A DNA stretch of 64,000 bases from an uncultured Tenacibaculum sp. (GCF_947498805.1 NZ_CANMLT010000005.1:404396-468395); one strand, 5' to 3'. Numbered from the stretch's first letter, positions 35,388-45,345 are shown. Program-made: numbers and translations. Notes: generated by a model from the sequence alone, not told the origin.

Positions 35388-36542
35388 TTATTTTTTTTTT
35401 GCATAAACACTTATTAAACTAGAAGCACATCCAAGTGATAACCAATAGATTAATCCAGAAACAGAACCTGCTGCAAACAAGTATCCTTCGGATACAAAAC
35501 TAACAATAAAAAATATATTAAAACTCAGTACATTAATTATCAAAATATCATTTGTTTTAATTAATTTATATAGCTTAGTATATATGTTAGATAGTAAAAG
35601 TATGAAGGATAACAATCCTAAAAGACCTGTCATAGACAAGACAGCTAACCAAGAAGTCCCAGGTTCAATACTACCATCCTCATGCACTCCCAAGTCACTT
35701 ATTGTTAAATCAACAGAAGCAAAACCTACTCCTATCAATGGGCTTTTATACCATTCTTTAATCCTATTTGTCCAATAGCCTTCTCTGGAATTATTAAAGG
35801 ATTTATTACTAAGACTTTCAAATATACCTGAACCTTGGTTTACATTCTCCATATTAACGGCCTGAAAAATTATAAATCCACAAAATAATAAAATTAAGTA
35901 TAATAAATTTTTCATCTTATATTTGATATAAAATGACACCAATGCCACCAGAACAAAAGCTAAAAGAGCAGTTCTAGAAGCTGCCAGAACACAAACCACA
36001 AGAGAAATCAATAAAAGTCCTAAACGTTTTTTACTTTTACCTTCAAACAAATTCTTATTTAAAAAGAAAGCACTACTCAGTCCAGAAATGGGACCAAGTA
36101 ACATTGAGTGATACGTTACCCCTGTAAAATCTCCTCTTCCCAAATTAGGTAATCCAAAAACATACCATAAAAATGAAAGTATAGTTAAAAAAGGTAATAA
36201 TTTCAACAAAAAACTAAAGGCCTTAATTCTAAATTTAATAAAAGGAGTAGTTGTAATTAAAGGGCCAAAAACAAATAAAATTAAAAGCCATCCTAACCAC
36301 CTATTATACGAATTAAAAATAGTCGGAATATCATTAAGAAAAATGCTAAGTCCTGTAATTAAAGTAAAAATAAACGCTATTAGATTAATCTTAAAATTAA
36401 CTGGTTTTGCTATTAAAAGAAAAAACAAAACAAATATAACTGGATAATAAACTTTAGATACTTCCGGACTAATTTTAAGTAGTAGCGTCAAAAAAACAGT
36501 AATAAAAACACAAAAAATAATATGTGGTATGTTTACTCTCAT
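35388..36542 (-). CDS. wzy: O-antigen polymerase/ligase-like membrane protein (Wzy candidate)
   Basis: A 384-residue membrane protein with about ten hydrophobic segments and one large periplasmic loop between about 240 and 290 that contains [19 protein letters not shown], the typical block of the Wzy_C/O-antigen ligase family. As the only such protein in a locus that also has a flippase and an initiating transferase, it is the likely polymerase joining repeat units on the periplasmic side. Members of this family are poorly conserved, so ligase versus polymerase is decided by context only. Confidence 0.83.
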   Translation of the reverse strand: MRVNIPHIIFCVFITVFLTLLLKISPEVSKVYYPVIFVLFFLLIAKPVNFKINLIAFIFTLITGLSIFLNDIPTIFNSYNRWLGWLLILFVFGPLITTTPFIKFRIKAFSFLLKLLPFLTILSFLWYVFGLPNLGRGDFTGVTYHSMLLGPISGLSSAFFLNKNLFEGKSKKRLGLLLISLVVCVLAASRTALLAFVLVALVSFYIKYKMKNLLYLILLFCGFIIFQAVNMENVNQGSGIFESLSNKSFNNSREGYWTNRIKEWYKSPLIGVGFASVDLTISDLGVHEDGSIEPGTSWLAVLSMTGLLGLLSFILLLSNIYTKLYKLIKTNDILIINVLSFNIFFIVSFVSEGYLFAAGSVSGLIYWLSLGCASSLISVYAKKK

Positions 36543-37042
36543 TTTAATTTTCTAATAAGTTTGGCAGGAACACCTCCTACCACCGTATAACTTTCAACAT
36601 CCTTGTTAACAACGCTTCCCGCTGCTATTATTGCTTTTTCACCAATTGTAACACCTCCTAAAATTTTTGCCCCGGCACATATCCACACTCCATCACCTAT
36701 TATAATGTCTTCAGAATATCCTTTTCCTGCAATTCTATCTCCTAATACATCAATCTCATGCGTACCGCCTATAATTTGTACATTTGATGATATATCACAA
36801 TTTTTCCCTATGCTAATTTTACAATTCCCGCCCCCAATAAAAGTATTTGCTCCTATAAAAGTATCTTCTCCAATAACCACCTCGACCTCTCCTAATATTT
36901 TTACAGAAGAGAATATTCTTGCTTTACTACTAATAGACTTATAACCAATAACTCTATAAATTCTCGCCGTTAGGTACTTAAAGGTATACTCTGGAAATAC
37001 CTTCAATAATAGTCTTAAAAAATGATTAATTATTTTTATCAT
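36539..37042 (-). CDS. Left-handed beta-helix acyltransferase (WbbJ-like)
   Basis: A 167-residue hexapeptide-repeat transferase. Repeats run through about 50-155 ([45 protein letters not shown]), ending with the usual [12 protein letters not shown]. Such enzymes are homotrimers that O- or N-acetylate sugars using acetyl-CoA. The catalytic histidine position appears as GGTHEID. Overlaps wzy by 4 bases and the flippase gene by 17 bases, so translation is probably coupled. Confidence 0.9.
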   Translation of the reverse strand: MIKIINHFLRLLLKVFPEYTFKYLTARIYRVIGYKSISSKARIFSSVKILGEVEVVIGEDTFIGANTFIGGGNCKISIGKNCDISSNVQIIGGTHEIDVLGDRIAGKGYSEDIIIGDGVWICAGAKILGGVTIGEKAIIAAGSVVNKDVESYTVVGGVPAKLIRKLK

Positions 37043-38336
37043 AAATAAAATTATTAATTTTTAAATAACTCGGTAGTAAAATGCAAATTCCAAAAGCAAT
37101 TATATTTCCAATAATAAACCCTAATAGATCATAATAATTAATACCTAAATATTTAAAAATAAAAGATACTATTCCATAACACACAAACATCTTTATCTGA
37201 AATTTTAAAATATTTGCGGCATTTAAAAAAGAAGACAGAATATTAGACACCAACAAAAATAAAGTCCATACTCCTAACAAAATATAGTATAGTCTTGAAA
37301 ACGAATAATTATTACCCAACCAAATACTTAAAATATAATTTCCTAAAAAAGTTAAAATAAGTGTAAAAATGGTTATCAAAATGAAAGACAACTTTGTTCC
37401 TTTCTTTAAAATATTTGTAATCCAATTATAATCTTTCTTTTGCAATGCTTCTCCAAAAGCTGACCAAAGAGAACTCGAAAGCATCATTACAAACACTATC
37501 ATTATCTCATAAGGTCTCATCAAAATATCATAACTTGTAACCAATTCAAGGTTTCCCACTCGAGCTAATAAAAACTTATCTACACTTCTCCCAAATAGAT
37601 ACGTTAAATTCATTAGGAAAAAAAGTGACCCTGTCTTAAATATAATTTGAAAAACCTTTTTATCAAAAAGAGGTTTTTCAAACAGAACTTTAATCAGATT
37701 GTTTTTCCTTTGATATGTTATGATATTAAAAATATTAACAATATTAACAGGAAGATAAAAAGCCAAAACATACCATATTAATCCTTTCTTAAAATATATT
37801 AGTACTAAGATAAGTACCATTGATAATATCTTTTGAATGGCCTCCCAAAAATGATAAATTGGATTATCCAAAAATGCGTACTGAACTTTTTGAATTATCG
37901 CCAATGGAATATTTAAACAAAAAACAGTTATAACTAAAAAAAAGACCAGATTAAGATCTTCTTTTTTTATACTAAAAAAAGTCTCCCAATCGAATACTAA
38001 TGTAAATATTCCAAATATTAAAATTAAGAGAGTACTTACAATACTTAGAAATAAAAAAGTAGTTTTTATTGATTTTTTTACAAGAGAGACATCTTCTTTA
38101 TTTTGCAATAAAAAATTCAAAAGACCATTTCCTAAACCTAAATCTGAAAATGCCAAATATCCCGACAAACTAATAAGTATACTCCATATTCCATATTCCT
38201 CTTCACCCAGTTCTTTTAACAAAAACGGAGTTGCTATAATTGTAAAAAGTAATCCAACTACTCTTGCTACAAAAGAGGCAGAAAAGGACTTTAAAACAAA
38301 TTTATTTCTATTACCAAGTCTTTCAAATATTTTCAT
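37026..38336 (-). CDS. wzx: Polysaccharide flippase (Wzx)
   Basis: A 436-residue protein with about 12-14 transmembrane segments, of the MATE-like polysaccharide transport family (RfbX/Wzx). The N-terminal half has [27 protein letters not shown] and [29 protein letters not shown], which is the family pattern. It moves the undecaprenyl-linked repeat unit across the inner membrane. Start overlaps wecC by 14 bases. Base composition in and around this gene is clearly more AT-rich than in the sugar-nucleotide genes upstream. Confidence 0.92.
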   Translation of the reverse strand: MKIFERLGNRNKFVLKSFSASFVARVVGLLFTIIATPFLLKELGEEEYGIWSILISLSGYLAFSDLGLGNGLLNFLLQNKEDVSLVKKSIKTTFLFLSIVSTLLILIFGIFTLVFDWETFFSIKKEDLNLVFFLVITVFCLNIPLAIIQKVQYAFLDNPIYHFWEAIQKILSMVLILVLIYFKKGLIWYVLAFYLPVNIVNIFNIITYQRKNNLIKVLFEKPLFDKKVFQIIFKTGSLFFLMNLTYLFGRSVDKFLLARVGNLELVTSYDILMRPYEIMIVFVMMLSSSLWSAFGEALQKKDYNWITNILKKGTKLSFILITIFTLILTFLGNYILSIWLGNNYSFSRLYYILLGVWTLFLLVSNILSSFLNAANILKFQIKMFVCYGIVSFIFKYLGINYYDLLGFIIGNIIAFGICILLPSYLKINNFIYDKNN

Positions 38337-39546
38337 TTTTTATAACCCCGCAAAAATCTAACACAACCTTATCTTTATCTAATTTCATCTGTTTAAACTC
38401 TTCATGAGCTACCAAGAAGGCTATTACATCAGCTTTTTCAATTGCTTCATTATAGTTAGTTAGTTTAAATACATTGTGTTCTTCGATATTAGGTTCAACA
38501 ATAAAATATTCACCATTACTATCATTTTGTAAAACTTTATTAACAATATACTTAGCAGGAGACTCTCTAAGATCATCTATATTAGGTTTAAACGCTAATC
38601 CCATTAAAGCAACCTTTGGCTTTCTTCCATACTCTAATTCGAATTTAAGTTTTGCGTTTTGGATTTTCTCAGCGCACCAAAAGGATTTATAATTATTAAC
38701 TTCTCTTGCGGTTCCAATAATTTTTGATTCCATTGGATATTCAGAAACAATAAAATATGGGTCAACAGCAATACAATGACCTCCAACACCACAACCTGGC
38801 TGTAAAATATTTACACGCGGATGTTTATTTGCTAAATTAATTAACTCCCAAACATTTATTTCTGCTTTATCGCATATCAATGACAATTCATTAGCAAATG
38901 CAATTTGAACATCTCTAGAAGAATTTTCAACCAATTTACACATCTCTGCAGTACGTGCATTAGTTCTATGTAATTTACCTTTTACATAGTTTGAATAAAA
39001 GCTGATTGCTTTATCTGTTGACTTCTCATCTATCCCCCCAATAACTCTATCATTATGAACCAATTCATACATTACATTTCCAGGCAGCACCCTCTCTGGA
39101 CAATATGCCAAAAACAATTTATCTCTAAGCTCTGGTCTTTTTTGATAAATAAGATCGCGCATCTTCTCTGTAGTTCCTATTGGAGATGTTGATTCGATAA
39201 TATATAAATCTCCTTCTTTTAACAAAGGTATAATCCCAAGTGTAGCAGCTTCTACAAAAGAAATATCGGGTTCATTCTTTCCTTTAAAAGGTGTAGGTAC
39301 TACAATAAGATAGTTATTTGCTGTAACCGCTTTGGTAGATGCCCTTAAATAACCATTTTTAACAGCGGTTTCAACAGCACTATCTAACTCAGGTTCAACG
39401 ATATGAATTTCTCCTTTATTAATAGTTTCTACTACTTTAGGATTTATATCAACTCCATGAACATTAACTTCATTTTGTGCTATTAAGGCAGCTGTTGGTA
39501 AACCAATATACCCTAAACCTATCATTACCACTTCTGGTTGATTCAT
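38323..39546 (-). CDS. wecC: UDP-N-acetyl-D-mannosamine dehydrogenase
   Basis: NAD-dependent four-electron dehydrogenase that converts UDP-ManNAc into UDP-ManNAcA. N-terminal NAD motif GLGYIGLPTAALIAQ (10-24). The catalytic cysteine is in GCGVGGHCIAVDPYFI near residue 260, and the C-terminal UDP-binding domain contains LMGLAFKPNIDDLRESPA. Length 407 residues is normal. It follows wecB by 2 bases, so ManNAcA supply is encoded as a pair. Confidence 0.93.
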   Translation of the reverse strand: MNQPEVVMIGLGYIGLPTAALIAQNEVNVHGVDINPKVVETINKGEIHIVEPELDSAVETAVKNGYLRASTKAVTANNYLIVVPTPFKGKNEPDISFVEAATLGIIPLLKEGDLYIIESTSPIGTTEKMRDLIYQKRPELRDKLFLAYCPERVLPGNVMYELVHNDRVIGGIDEKSTDKAISFYSNYVKGKLHRTNARTAEMCKLVENSSRDVQIAFANELSLICDKAEINVWELINLANKHPRVNILQPGCGVGGHCIAVDPYFIVSEYPMESKIIGTAREVNNYKSFWCAEKIQNAKLKFELEYGRKPKVALMGLAFKPNIDDLRESPAKYIVNKVLQNDSNGEYFIVEPNIEEHNVFKLTNYNEAIEKADVIAFLVAHEEFKQMKLDKDKVVLDFCGVIKNENI

Positions 39547-39548
39547 TT

Positions 39549-40676
39549 TTATAATTCTTTTATAAATTCTACAATTTTCTCACATGCTGTTCCATCTCCA
39601 TACGGATTATGTAACTGACTCATAGCAGCATACATAGCACTATCGTTTAATAGTCCCTGAGTTCTACTAACAATTTCCTCTGTATTGGTACCAACAAGAA
39701 TAACCGTTCCTGCTTCAACAGCTTCAGGTCTTTCAGTAGTATCTCTCATAACCAAGACTGGTTTCCCTAAACTTGGTGCTTCTTCTTGTACCCCTCCACT
39801 ATCAGTAATTATTAAATATGATTGATTCATTAACCAAACAAAAGATGGGTATGACAAGGGAGATATTAACTTAATGTTTTCAACTTCACTAAGAAGTTCG
39901 TACACTGGTTTTTGAACATTTGGGTTCAAGTGTACTGGATAAATTATTTGAACACCAGAATTCTTTTCAGCGATTTCTTTTAATGCAGTACATATATTTA
40001 CAAATCCTTGCCCATGATTTTCTCTTCTATGACCAGTAACTAAGATCATCTTTTTAGAGTCATCAACTATATTTTTAAGTAATGATATTTCATTATCTAA
40101 ATACTCGTCAGATGTAACTTTTTCTGAGCTAATATGTAGTGCGTCTATCACTGTATTCCCAGTAATAACAATTGAATCCTTAGAAATATTCTCTCTTAAT
40201 AAGTTGTTTTTAGAAGTTTCAGTTGGGGAAAAATGATAATCACAAATACTTCCAGCTACGCTTCTATTAATTTCTTCTGGAAACGGAGATCGTTTGTTAA
40301 AAGTCCTTAGACCAGCCTCCACATGACAAACCTTAGCTCCTGAATAAAAAGCAGCTATACTAGAAGCCATCGTAGTTGTTGTATCACCATGTATATAAAC
40401 AAAGTCTGGCTTAAACTCCTCTAATATTGGTTTTAGCCCAGTAATAATATCTGCCGTTAAAGTATATAAATTCTGATTTGGCTTCATTAAATCCATATCA
40501 TAATCAGGAACTATCTCAAAAAATTCTAATACCTGATCCAACATTTCTCTATGTTGTGCAGTAATACAAACCTTAGTTTCAAAATCTTTAGTATTCTTTA
40601 AGAATTCTTTAACCAAAGGAGCCATTTTTATAGCTTCTGGTCTTGTACCAAAAACAATAAGGTTCTTTTTTTTCAT
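39549..40676 (-). CDS. wecB: UDP-N-acetylglucosamine 2-epimerase (non-hydrolysing)
   Basis: Interconverts UDP-GlcNAc and UDP-ManNAc. Length 375 residues. Motifs: FGTRPEAIKMAPLVKEF at the N-terminus, VHGDTTTTMASSIAAFYSG, HVEAGLRTFNKRSPFPEEINR, LVTGHRRENHGQGF and TDSGGVQEEAPSLGKPVLVMR. The product feeds the next gene, wecC. The enzyme is cytosolic. Confidence 0.96.
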   Translation of the reverse strand: MKKKNLIVFGTRPEAIKMAPLVKEFLKNTKDFETKVCITAQHREMLDQVLEFFEIVPDYDMDLMKPNQNLYTLTADIITGLKPILEEFKPDFVYIHGDTTTTMASSIAAFYSGAKVCHVEAGLRTFNKRSPFPEEINRSVAGSICDYHFSPTETSKNNLLRENISKDSIVITGNTVIDALHISSEKVTSDEYLDNEISLLKNIVDDSKKMILVTGHRRENHGQGFVNICTALKEIAEKNSGVQIIYPVHLNPNVQKPVYELLSEVENIKLISPLSYPSFVWLMNQSYLIITDSGGVQEEAPSLGKPVLVMRDTTERPEAVEAGTVILVGTNTEEIVSRTQGLLNDSAMYAAMSQLHNPYGDGTACEKIVEFIKEL

Positions 40677-40694
40677 TTGATCTATTTTTGTAGA

Positions 40695-41132
40695 TTATTT
40701 ATCTTTCGAGTTTAAAGTTTCCTTCTCAGCTACTTCCTTTCTTAGCCCACTACTAGAAAAGCGATGTTCTCTTTTATTAAAATATAGCTTGATTCCCTTT
40801 TTTTCACAATAATCTCTACCCGTGAACATTTTATTAGCATACTCATCACCAATAATACGAACATCAATTTGAAAAGAACGTAGAATATCTTCTAAATCTT
40901 GTTCAGTTGCATAAGGAACAATTTCATCTACATATTTACATCCTTTTAATTGAATGTATCTTTCAACAACAGATTGAACAGGTTTATTTTTCTCCGGTCT
41001 ATCTATTGTAGGATCAGTCTGCAAGCCACAGATTAAATAATCACATTGTCTTTTCGCTTCTTCTAACATCTTAATATGTCCTGCATGAAGTAAATCAAAT
41101 GCACTAAAGGTAATTCCCATTTTCATTTTCAT
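40695..41132 (-). CDS. Adenylyl/cytidylyltransferase family protein (TagD-like)
   Basis: A 145-residue nucleotidyltransferase with the HxGH motif in FSAFDLLHAGHIKMLEEAKR and the nucleotide loop near HRFSSSGLRKEV. TagD glycerol-3-phosphate cytidylyltransferases end in RTEGISTT; here the position reads REHRFSSSG, so the substrate may differ. In this operon it should activate a phosphorylated polyol or similar side group (for example as CDP-glycerol), which would put a phosphodiester-linked decoration on the polymer. ATG codons at residues 1, 3 and 5 are all possible starts. Function is inferred from family only. Confidence 0.8.
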   Translation of the reverse strand: MKMKMGITFSAFDLLHAGHIKMLEEAKRQCDYLICGLQTDPTIDRPEKNKPVQSVVERYIQLKGCKYVDEIVPYATEQDLEDILRSFQIDVRIIGDEYANKMFTGRDYCEKKGIKLYFNKREHRFSSSGLRKEVAEKETLNSKDK

Positions 41133-41157
41133 TCTCTTTTATCTAATTACAGTTATG

Positions 41158-42441
41158 TTATAAGACCTTATCTACTATACTCTCGGGCAGAAAACCTTTA
41201 ACATCATATATTACAGATCCATGCTCCTTTAAAGACTTAAAATCGATTTCATTGAATTTATCATGAGCCACAGCCAAAACTACTGCATCATAATCCCCTT
41301 TTGGAAAGTCTCTAACTGATTCAATACCATACTCTTGTTTAACTTCATTTTCATCCGCCCAAGGGTCATAAACAATTGTATTTGTATTATATTCTTTCAA
41401 AGATTTTACTACATCAATAACTTTGGTGTTACGTACATCTGGACAGTTCTCTTTAAACGTAATTCCTAAGACCAACACATTAGCTTTTTTAATTTTAATG
41501 TCTTTATCGATCATTAATTTAATAACCTGAGACGCAACATATTCCCCCATACTATCATTCATTCTTCGTCCTGCCAAAATAATACCTGGATGATAACCGA
41601 ACTCTTGTGCTTTTTGTGCAAGATAATAAGGGTCTACACCTATACAATGCCCACCAACTAAACCAGGTTTAAAGGGTAAAAAGTTCCATTTTGTCCCTGC
41701 TGCATTTAAAACATCTTGGGTATTAATATCCATTAACCCAAATATTTTAGCCAACTCATTGACAAAAGCAATATTTATATCTCTCTGTGAATTTTCGATG
41801 ACCTTTGAAGCTTCGGCAACTTTAATTGTAGGAGCTAAATGTGTTCCTGCTGTAATTACCGATTTATATAGTTCATCCACTATTCTCCCTATCTCTGGGG
41901 TCGACCCAGAAGTCACCTTTAAAATTTTATCAACTGTATGCTTCTTATCTCCAGGGTTAATACGCTCAGGTGAATACCCTGCATAAAAGTCTTTATTAAA
42001 CTCCAACCCTGAAACACGTTCTAAAACTGGAATACATTCTTCTTCCGTAACTCCAGGATACACTGTAGATTCATATATAACTACATCTCCTTTTCCTAGA
42101 ACTTTTCCAACAGTCTCACTAGCCTTTATTAATGGAGTTAAAACAGGTCTATTATTTTTATCTACCGGAGTTGGAACTGTTACTATATAAACATCACACT
42201 CCTTTATATCGTTACTATCAAAAGAGCAATACAGTCCTTTTTCATTAGATTCTTTACCTACTAATACCGTGCGTAAAACATCATCCTCTACTTCCAAAGT
42301 AGAATCAACTCCAGACATCAATTCATTTACTCTATCTTCATTTATATCAAAACCAACTACTGAATATTTTGTTGCAAACAGCCTAGCAAGAGGCAATCCT
42401 ACATACCCCAAACCAATAACGGCAATTTTTTTTTCTTCCAT
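41158..42441 (-). CDS. UDP-N-acetylhexosamine 6-dehydrogenase (WbpA/TviB-like)
   Basis: Nucleotide sugar dehydrogenase, 427 residues. NAD motif [16 protein letters not shown] at the N-terminus, the catalytic-cysteine region [20 protein letters not shown] near 265-284, and the UDP-binding C-terminal domain with [19 protein letters not shown]. Blocks such as [20 protein letters not shown] place it with enzymes that oxidise UDP-GlcNAc or UDP-GalNAc to the uronate. First gene of the polysaccharide operon, 17 bases or so after the predicted transcription start. Confidence 0.9.
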   Translation of the reverse strand: MEEKKIAVIGLGYVGLPLARLFATKYSVVGFDINEDRVNELMSGVDSTLEVEDDVLRTVLVGKESNEKGLYCSFDSNDIKECDVYIVTVPTPVDKNNRPVLTPLIKASETVGKVLGKGDVVIYESTVYPGVTEEECIPVLERVSGLEFNKDFYAGYSPERINPGDKKHTVDKILKVTSGSTPEIGRIVDELYKSVITAGTHLAPTIKVAEASKVIENSQRDINIAFVNELAKIFGLMDINTQDVLNAAGTKWNFLPFKPGLVGGHCIGVDPYYLAQKAQEFGYHPGIILAGRRMNDSMGEYVASQVIKLMIDKDIKIKKANVLVLGITFKENCPDVRNTKVIDVVKSLKEYNTNTIVYDPWADENEVKQEYGIESVRDFPKGDYDAVVLAVAHDKFNEIDFKSLKEHGSVIYDVKGFLPESIVDKVL

Positions 42442-42464
42442 TTTTTCTGTTAAAAACTAATGCG

Positions 42465-42492
42465 CAAAACTACAAAAAATAGTATTACCAAA
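42465..42492 (-). promoter_or_regulatory. Promoter of the polysaccharide operon
   Basis: On the minus strand TTTG (42489-42492) and TAGTTTTG (42465-42472) are 16 bases apart, one base short of the usual spacing. It lies between the tRNA terminator and the first gene and is the only promoter-like site found for the 20-kb gene run. Confidence 0.5.
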
Positions 42493-42503
42493 ACGTTATA
42501 TAT

Positions 42504-42536
42504 AAAAAAAGTCTTCACCGATACGATGAAGACTTT
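42504..42536 (-). terminator. Terminator of the tRNA-Val transcript
   Basis: AAAGTCTTCA (42508-42517) pairs with TGAAGACTTT (42527-42536) around a 9-base loop; on the minus strand a T-run (42510-42504) follows. It isolates the tRNA pair from the polysaccharide operon. Confidence 0.88.
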
Positions 42537-42539
42537 CTG

Positions 42540-42614
42540 TGGGCGCGAAGGGATTCGAACCCCTGACCCCTTGGGTGTAAACCAAGTGCTCTGAACCAAC
42601 TGAGCTACGCGCCC
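42540..42614 (-). tRNA. tRNA-Val (anticodon TAC), copy 2
   Basis: The minus strand folds into a complete cloverleaf: acceptor GGGCGCG/CGCGCCC, D-arm GCTCAGTTGGTTCAGAGC, anticodon stem CTTGG/CCAAG with loop TTTACAC (anticodon TAC), T-arm with GGTTCGAATCC, discriminator A. CCA is not encoded. Identical to the neighbouring copy. Confidence 0.97.
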
Positions 42615-42641
42615 GTTTGCAATTTAACATCTTAAGAGTTG

Positions 42642-42716
42642 TGGGCGCGAAGGGATTCGAACCCCTGACCCCTTGGGTGTAAACCAAGTGCTCTGAACCA
42701 ACTGAGCTACGCGCCC
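42642..42716 (-). tRNA. tRNA-Val (anticodon TAC), copy 1
   Basis: Same 74-base body as the downstream copy, separated from it by 27 bases, and promoter-proximal. Both copies are probably processed from one transcript. The spacer has no promoter-like site. The repeated T-arm and anticodon region also create a spurious open reading frame here. Confidence 0.97.
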
Positions 42717-42736
42717 TTAATTGTCAATTGCGGGTG

Positions 42737-42766
42737 CAAATATATAACTCTTTTAGATATCTACAA
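42737..42766 (-). promoter_or_regulatory. Promoter of the tRNA-Val pair
   Basis: On the minus strand TTG (42764-42766) and TATATTTG (42737-42744) are 19 bases apart, an excellent Bacteroidota promoter. The expected start is near 42731, about 15 bases before the first tRNA. Confidence 0.75.
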
Positions 42767-42786
42767 TGACTTTTTTTACTTTTTTT

Positions 42787-43995
42787 CTATAAAATTTCAG
42801 CAACAACAAAAGTGCTCCCTCCTACATAAATCACATCTTCCTCAACACTCCTTTCTAACGATCTGATATATGCCTCTTTAACAGAATTAAAACTTCTTCC
42901 GACTAAACCATACTCTTCACATATTTTTTTTAAACTTTCTACCTCCATCCCTCTTGGAATATCAGGTTTGCAAAAATAATAAGTCGCATTCTTGGGAAAC
43001 AATGGCAAAATTTCACTTATTTTTTTATCAGAAACCATCCCTAACACTATATGTAAATCTTGATATCTTTCTTTTTTTAGTTGTTCAAGTGTATACCTTA
43101 ATCCTTCTTTATTATGTGCTGTATCACAAACAACTTTTGGATTCTCTTGCAAAACCTGCCAACGTCCTTTTAAGTTGGTATTACTCACTACATTCAACAA
43201 ACCTTTCCTAACATCTTCCTTAGATACCGAGAATCCTTTTAATTGACGTATAGCCTCAACAGCAGTTTTCACATTATTCTTTTGATACACTCCTAACAAA
43301 TCTGTTTCAAACTTAGCCGTATTATCTGAAGCAAACATTATTTCCGAATCACATTCCTGAGCTTTCTTTACAAATACTTGCTCAACTTCTTCCTGTCTTT
43401 CACCTATCACAACAGGAACACCTTTTTTAATTATTCCTGCTTTTTCAAAAGCAATTTCGGGTAATGTTTCTCCTAAAAATTGTGTATGATCTAACCCTAT
43501 ATTTGTAATCACCGACACTTCTGGAGTAATAATATTTGTAGAATCCAATCTTCCTCCAAGTCCAACTTCTATTATAGCAACATCAACTTCTTCTTTTGCA
43601 AAGTAGTTAAAAGCCATTCCGACGGTCATTTCAAAAAATGAAAGCTTTTGCTTTTCTAAAAATGCTCTATTCTCTATTATAAACTCTACAACCTCATTCT
43701 TATCAATTTCTTTCCCATTAATTCGAATTCTTTCTGTAAAGTTTTTTAAGTGTGGCGAAGTATATAGTCCAACTTTGTAACCTGCTTCTTGTAAAACCGA
43801 AGCTATCATATGACTTGTTGACCCCTTACCATTTGTTCCCCCTATATGAATAGTCTTAAACTTATTCTCTGGACGATCTAAATGTTCAGATAACATCAAT
43901 ATATTAGTCAAATCTTTTTTAAAAGCAGATTTTCCTTGACGTTGATACATAGGTAACTGCGCGAACATCCATTTAACTACCTCTTCGTAAGTCAT
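42787..43995 (-). CDS. folC: Folylpolyglutamate synthase / dihydrofolate synthase
   Basis: Mur-ligase-type enzyme that adds glutamate to dihydropteroate and to folates. ATP loop IGGTNGKGSTSHM (51-63), YTSPHLKNFTERIRING, and the metal-site region IIEVGLGGRLDSTN, followed by NIGLDHTQFLGE and the C-terminal ligase domain with VCDTAHNKEG. Length 402 residues is normal. It follows ugd by 12 bases on the same strand, so it is probably the last gene of that transcript. Confidence 0.96.
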   Translation of the reverse strand: MTYEEVVKWMFAQLPMYQRQGKSAFKKDLTNILMLSEHLDRPENKFKTIHIGGTNGKGSTSHMIASVLQEAGYKVGLYTSPHLKNFTERIRINGKEIDKNEVVEFIIENRAFLEKQKLSFFEMTVGMAFNYFAKEEVDVAIIEVGLGGRLDSTNIITPEVSVITNIGLDHTQFLGETLPEIAFEKAGIIKKGVPVVIGERQEEVEQVFVKKAQECDSEIMFASDNTAKFETDLLGVYQKNNVKTAVEAIRQLKGFSVSKEDVRKGLLNVVSNTNLKGRWQVLQENPKVVCDTAHNKEGLRYTLEQLKKERYQDLHIVLGMVSDKKISEILPLFPKNATYYFCKPDIPRGMEVESLKKICEEYGLVGRSFNSVKEAYIRSLERSVEEDVIYVGGSTFVVAEIL

Positions 43996-44007
43996 TGTAA
44001 AAGTATA

Positions 44008-45330
44008 TTACTTTCCTATTTGGAAATATTCAAATCCTATTTCTTCAATATTAAAAGCATAATATTGATTTCTTCCATCAAATATAACAGGATCTATTAA
44101 TTGCTTTTTTATTTCTTCAAAGTCTGGAGACCTAAACTCTTTCCACTCTGTCATTAAAAGCAATGCATTTGAATCCGGTAACACCTCATACTTAGATTTG
44201 CAATACTCAACCCCGTCAACATTTTTTAAATAAAACTCTTTAGCACCTATCATTGCTTTAGGGTCGTAAGCCTTAATCTTCGCTTTTCGTTTTACAAGTT
44301 CTTTTATTACATGCACAGATGGAGCTTCTCTCATATCATCCGTTCCTGGTTTAAACGACAATCCCCACACAGCAAAAGTCAACCCTTCTAAATCTTCTCC
44401 AAACCTTTTAACTATCTTATCTACAAGAACTGTTTTTTGTCTATTATTTATATTCTCAACAGCATTAATCAACTGTGCTTCATATCCGTAATCTTCTGCA
44501 ACTTTTTTCAATGCTTTTATATCCTTAGGAAAACATGCTCCTCCATAACCAATACCCGGATAAATAAAACTATACCCAATTCTTGAATCAGAACCAATAC
44601 CTAATCTAACTTGATTAACATCTGCTCCAACTCTCTCACAAATATTAGCCATTTCATTCATAAAAGATATTTTTGTTGCGAGCATTGCATTGGCAGCATA
44701 CTTCGTCATTTCAGCTGATTTAATATCCATGGTTAAAAAACGGTCGTGCGTTCTAAAAAATGGACTATATAATTGCTTCATTTTTTTTATTACAGATTCA
44801 CTATCAGAACCTATAACAACTCTATCAGGCTTCATAAAATCATTAATAGCAGCTCCTTCTTTTAAAAATTCAGGATTTGAAACCACATCAAAATCAATAG
44901 ATAAATTTCTATTTTTAAATTCTTCTTGAATTACTTCTCTTACTTTATCTGCAGTTCCAACAGGCACCGTTGATTTATTAACTACTAAAATGGAATGCTC
45001 TAAATTCTTACCAAGTTCTTTTGCCACCGCTAAAACGTGTTGTAAATCTGCAGATCCATCTTCATTCATAGGAGTCCCAACTGCAATAAAAACAATTTCT
45101 GTACTTTTTACAGCCTCAAGTAAACTTGTTGTAAAAAATATGTTTTTATTTTCTACATTTTTAAGTATTAGACTCTCCAACCCAGGTTCATGAATAGGTA
45201 TTATTCCATTTTGAAGATTTTCTACTCTTTTCTTATCAATATCAACACAAGTTACCTCGTTACCCATTTCCGCAAAACAAGCACCAGTAACCAATCCTAC
45301 ATAACCGGATCCTATTACAGTAATCTTCAT
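44008..45330 (-). CDS. ugd: UDP-glucose 6-dehydrogenase
   Basis: Oxidises UDP-glucose to UDP-glucuronate. NAD motif VIGSGYVGLVTGACFAEMG at the N-terminus; FIAVGTPMNEDGSADLQHV; the catalytic cysteine in GYGGACFPKDIKAL near 258-272; C-terminal VWGLSFKPGTDDMREAPS. Length 440 residues is normal. It is the third nucleotide-sugar dehydrogenase within 7 kb but lies outside the polysaccharide operon, beyond the tRNA pair and folC. Its own -7 box lies in the gap after tonB. Confidence 0.96.
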   Translation of the reverse strand: MKITVIGSGYVGLVTGACFAEMGNEVTCVDIDKKRVENLQNGIIPIHEPGLESLILKNVENKNIFFTTSLLEAVKSTEIVFIAVGTPMNEDGSADLQHVLAVAKELGKNLEHSILVVNKSTVPVGTADKVREVIQEEFKNRNLSIDFDVVSNPEFLKEGAAINDFMKPDRVVIGSDSESVIKKMKQLYSPFFRTHDRFLTMDIKSAEMTKYAANAMLATKISFMNEMANICERVGADVNQVRLGIGSDSRIGYSFIYPGIGYGGACFPKDIKALKKVAEDYGYEAQLINAVENINNRQKTVLVDKIVKRFGEDLEGLTFAVWGLSFKPGTDDMREAPSVHVIKELVKRKAKIKAYDPKAMIGAKEFYLKNVDGVEYCKSKYEVLPDSNALLLMTEWKEFRSPDFEEIKKQLIDPVIFDGRNQYYAFNIEEIGFEYFQIGK

Positions 45331-45345
45331 TCTTTATTTTTTCGA

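Noticed and set aside
42496..42687. Open reading frame of 63 codons on the minus strand with a repeated VYTQGVRGSNPFAP segment
   Set aside because: It is the translation of the two tandem tRNA-Val genes; the repeat is the tRNA repeat, not a protein repeat.
42540..42716. Direct repeats that might suggest a CRISPR-like array
   Set aside because: Only two units, each a full cloverleaf tRNA. No CRISPR array or cas gene was seen anywhere in the window.
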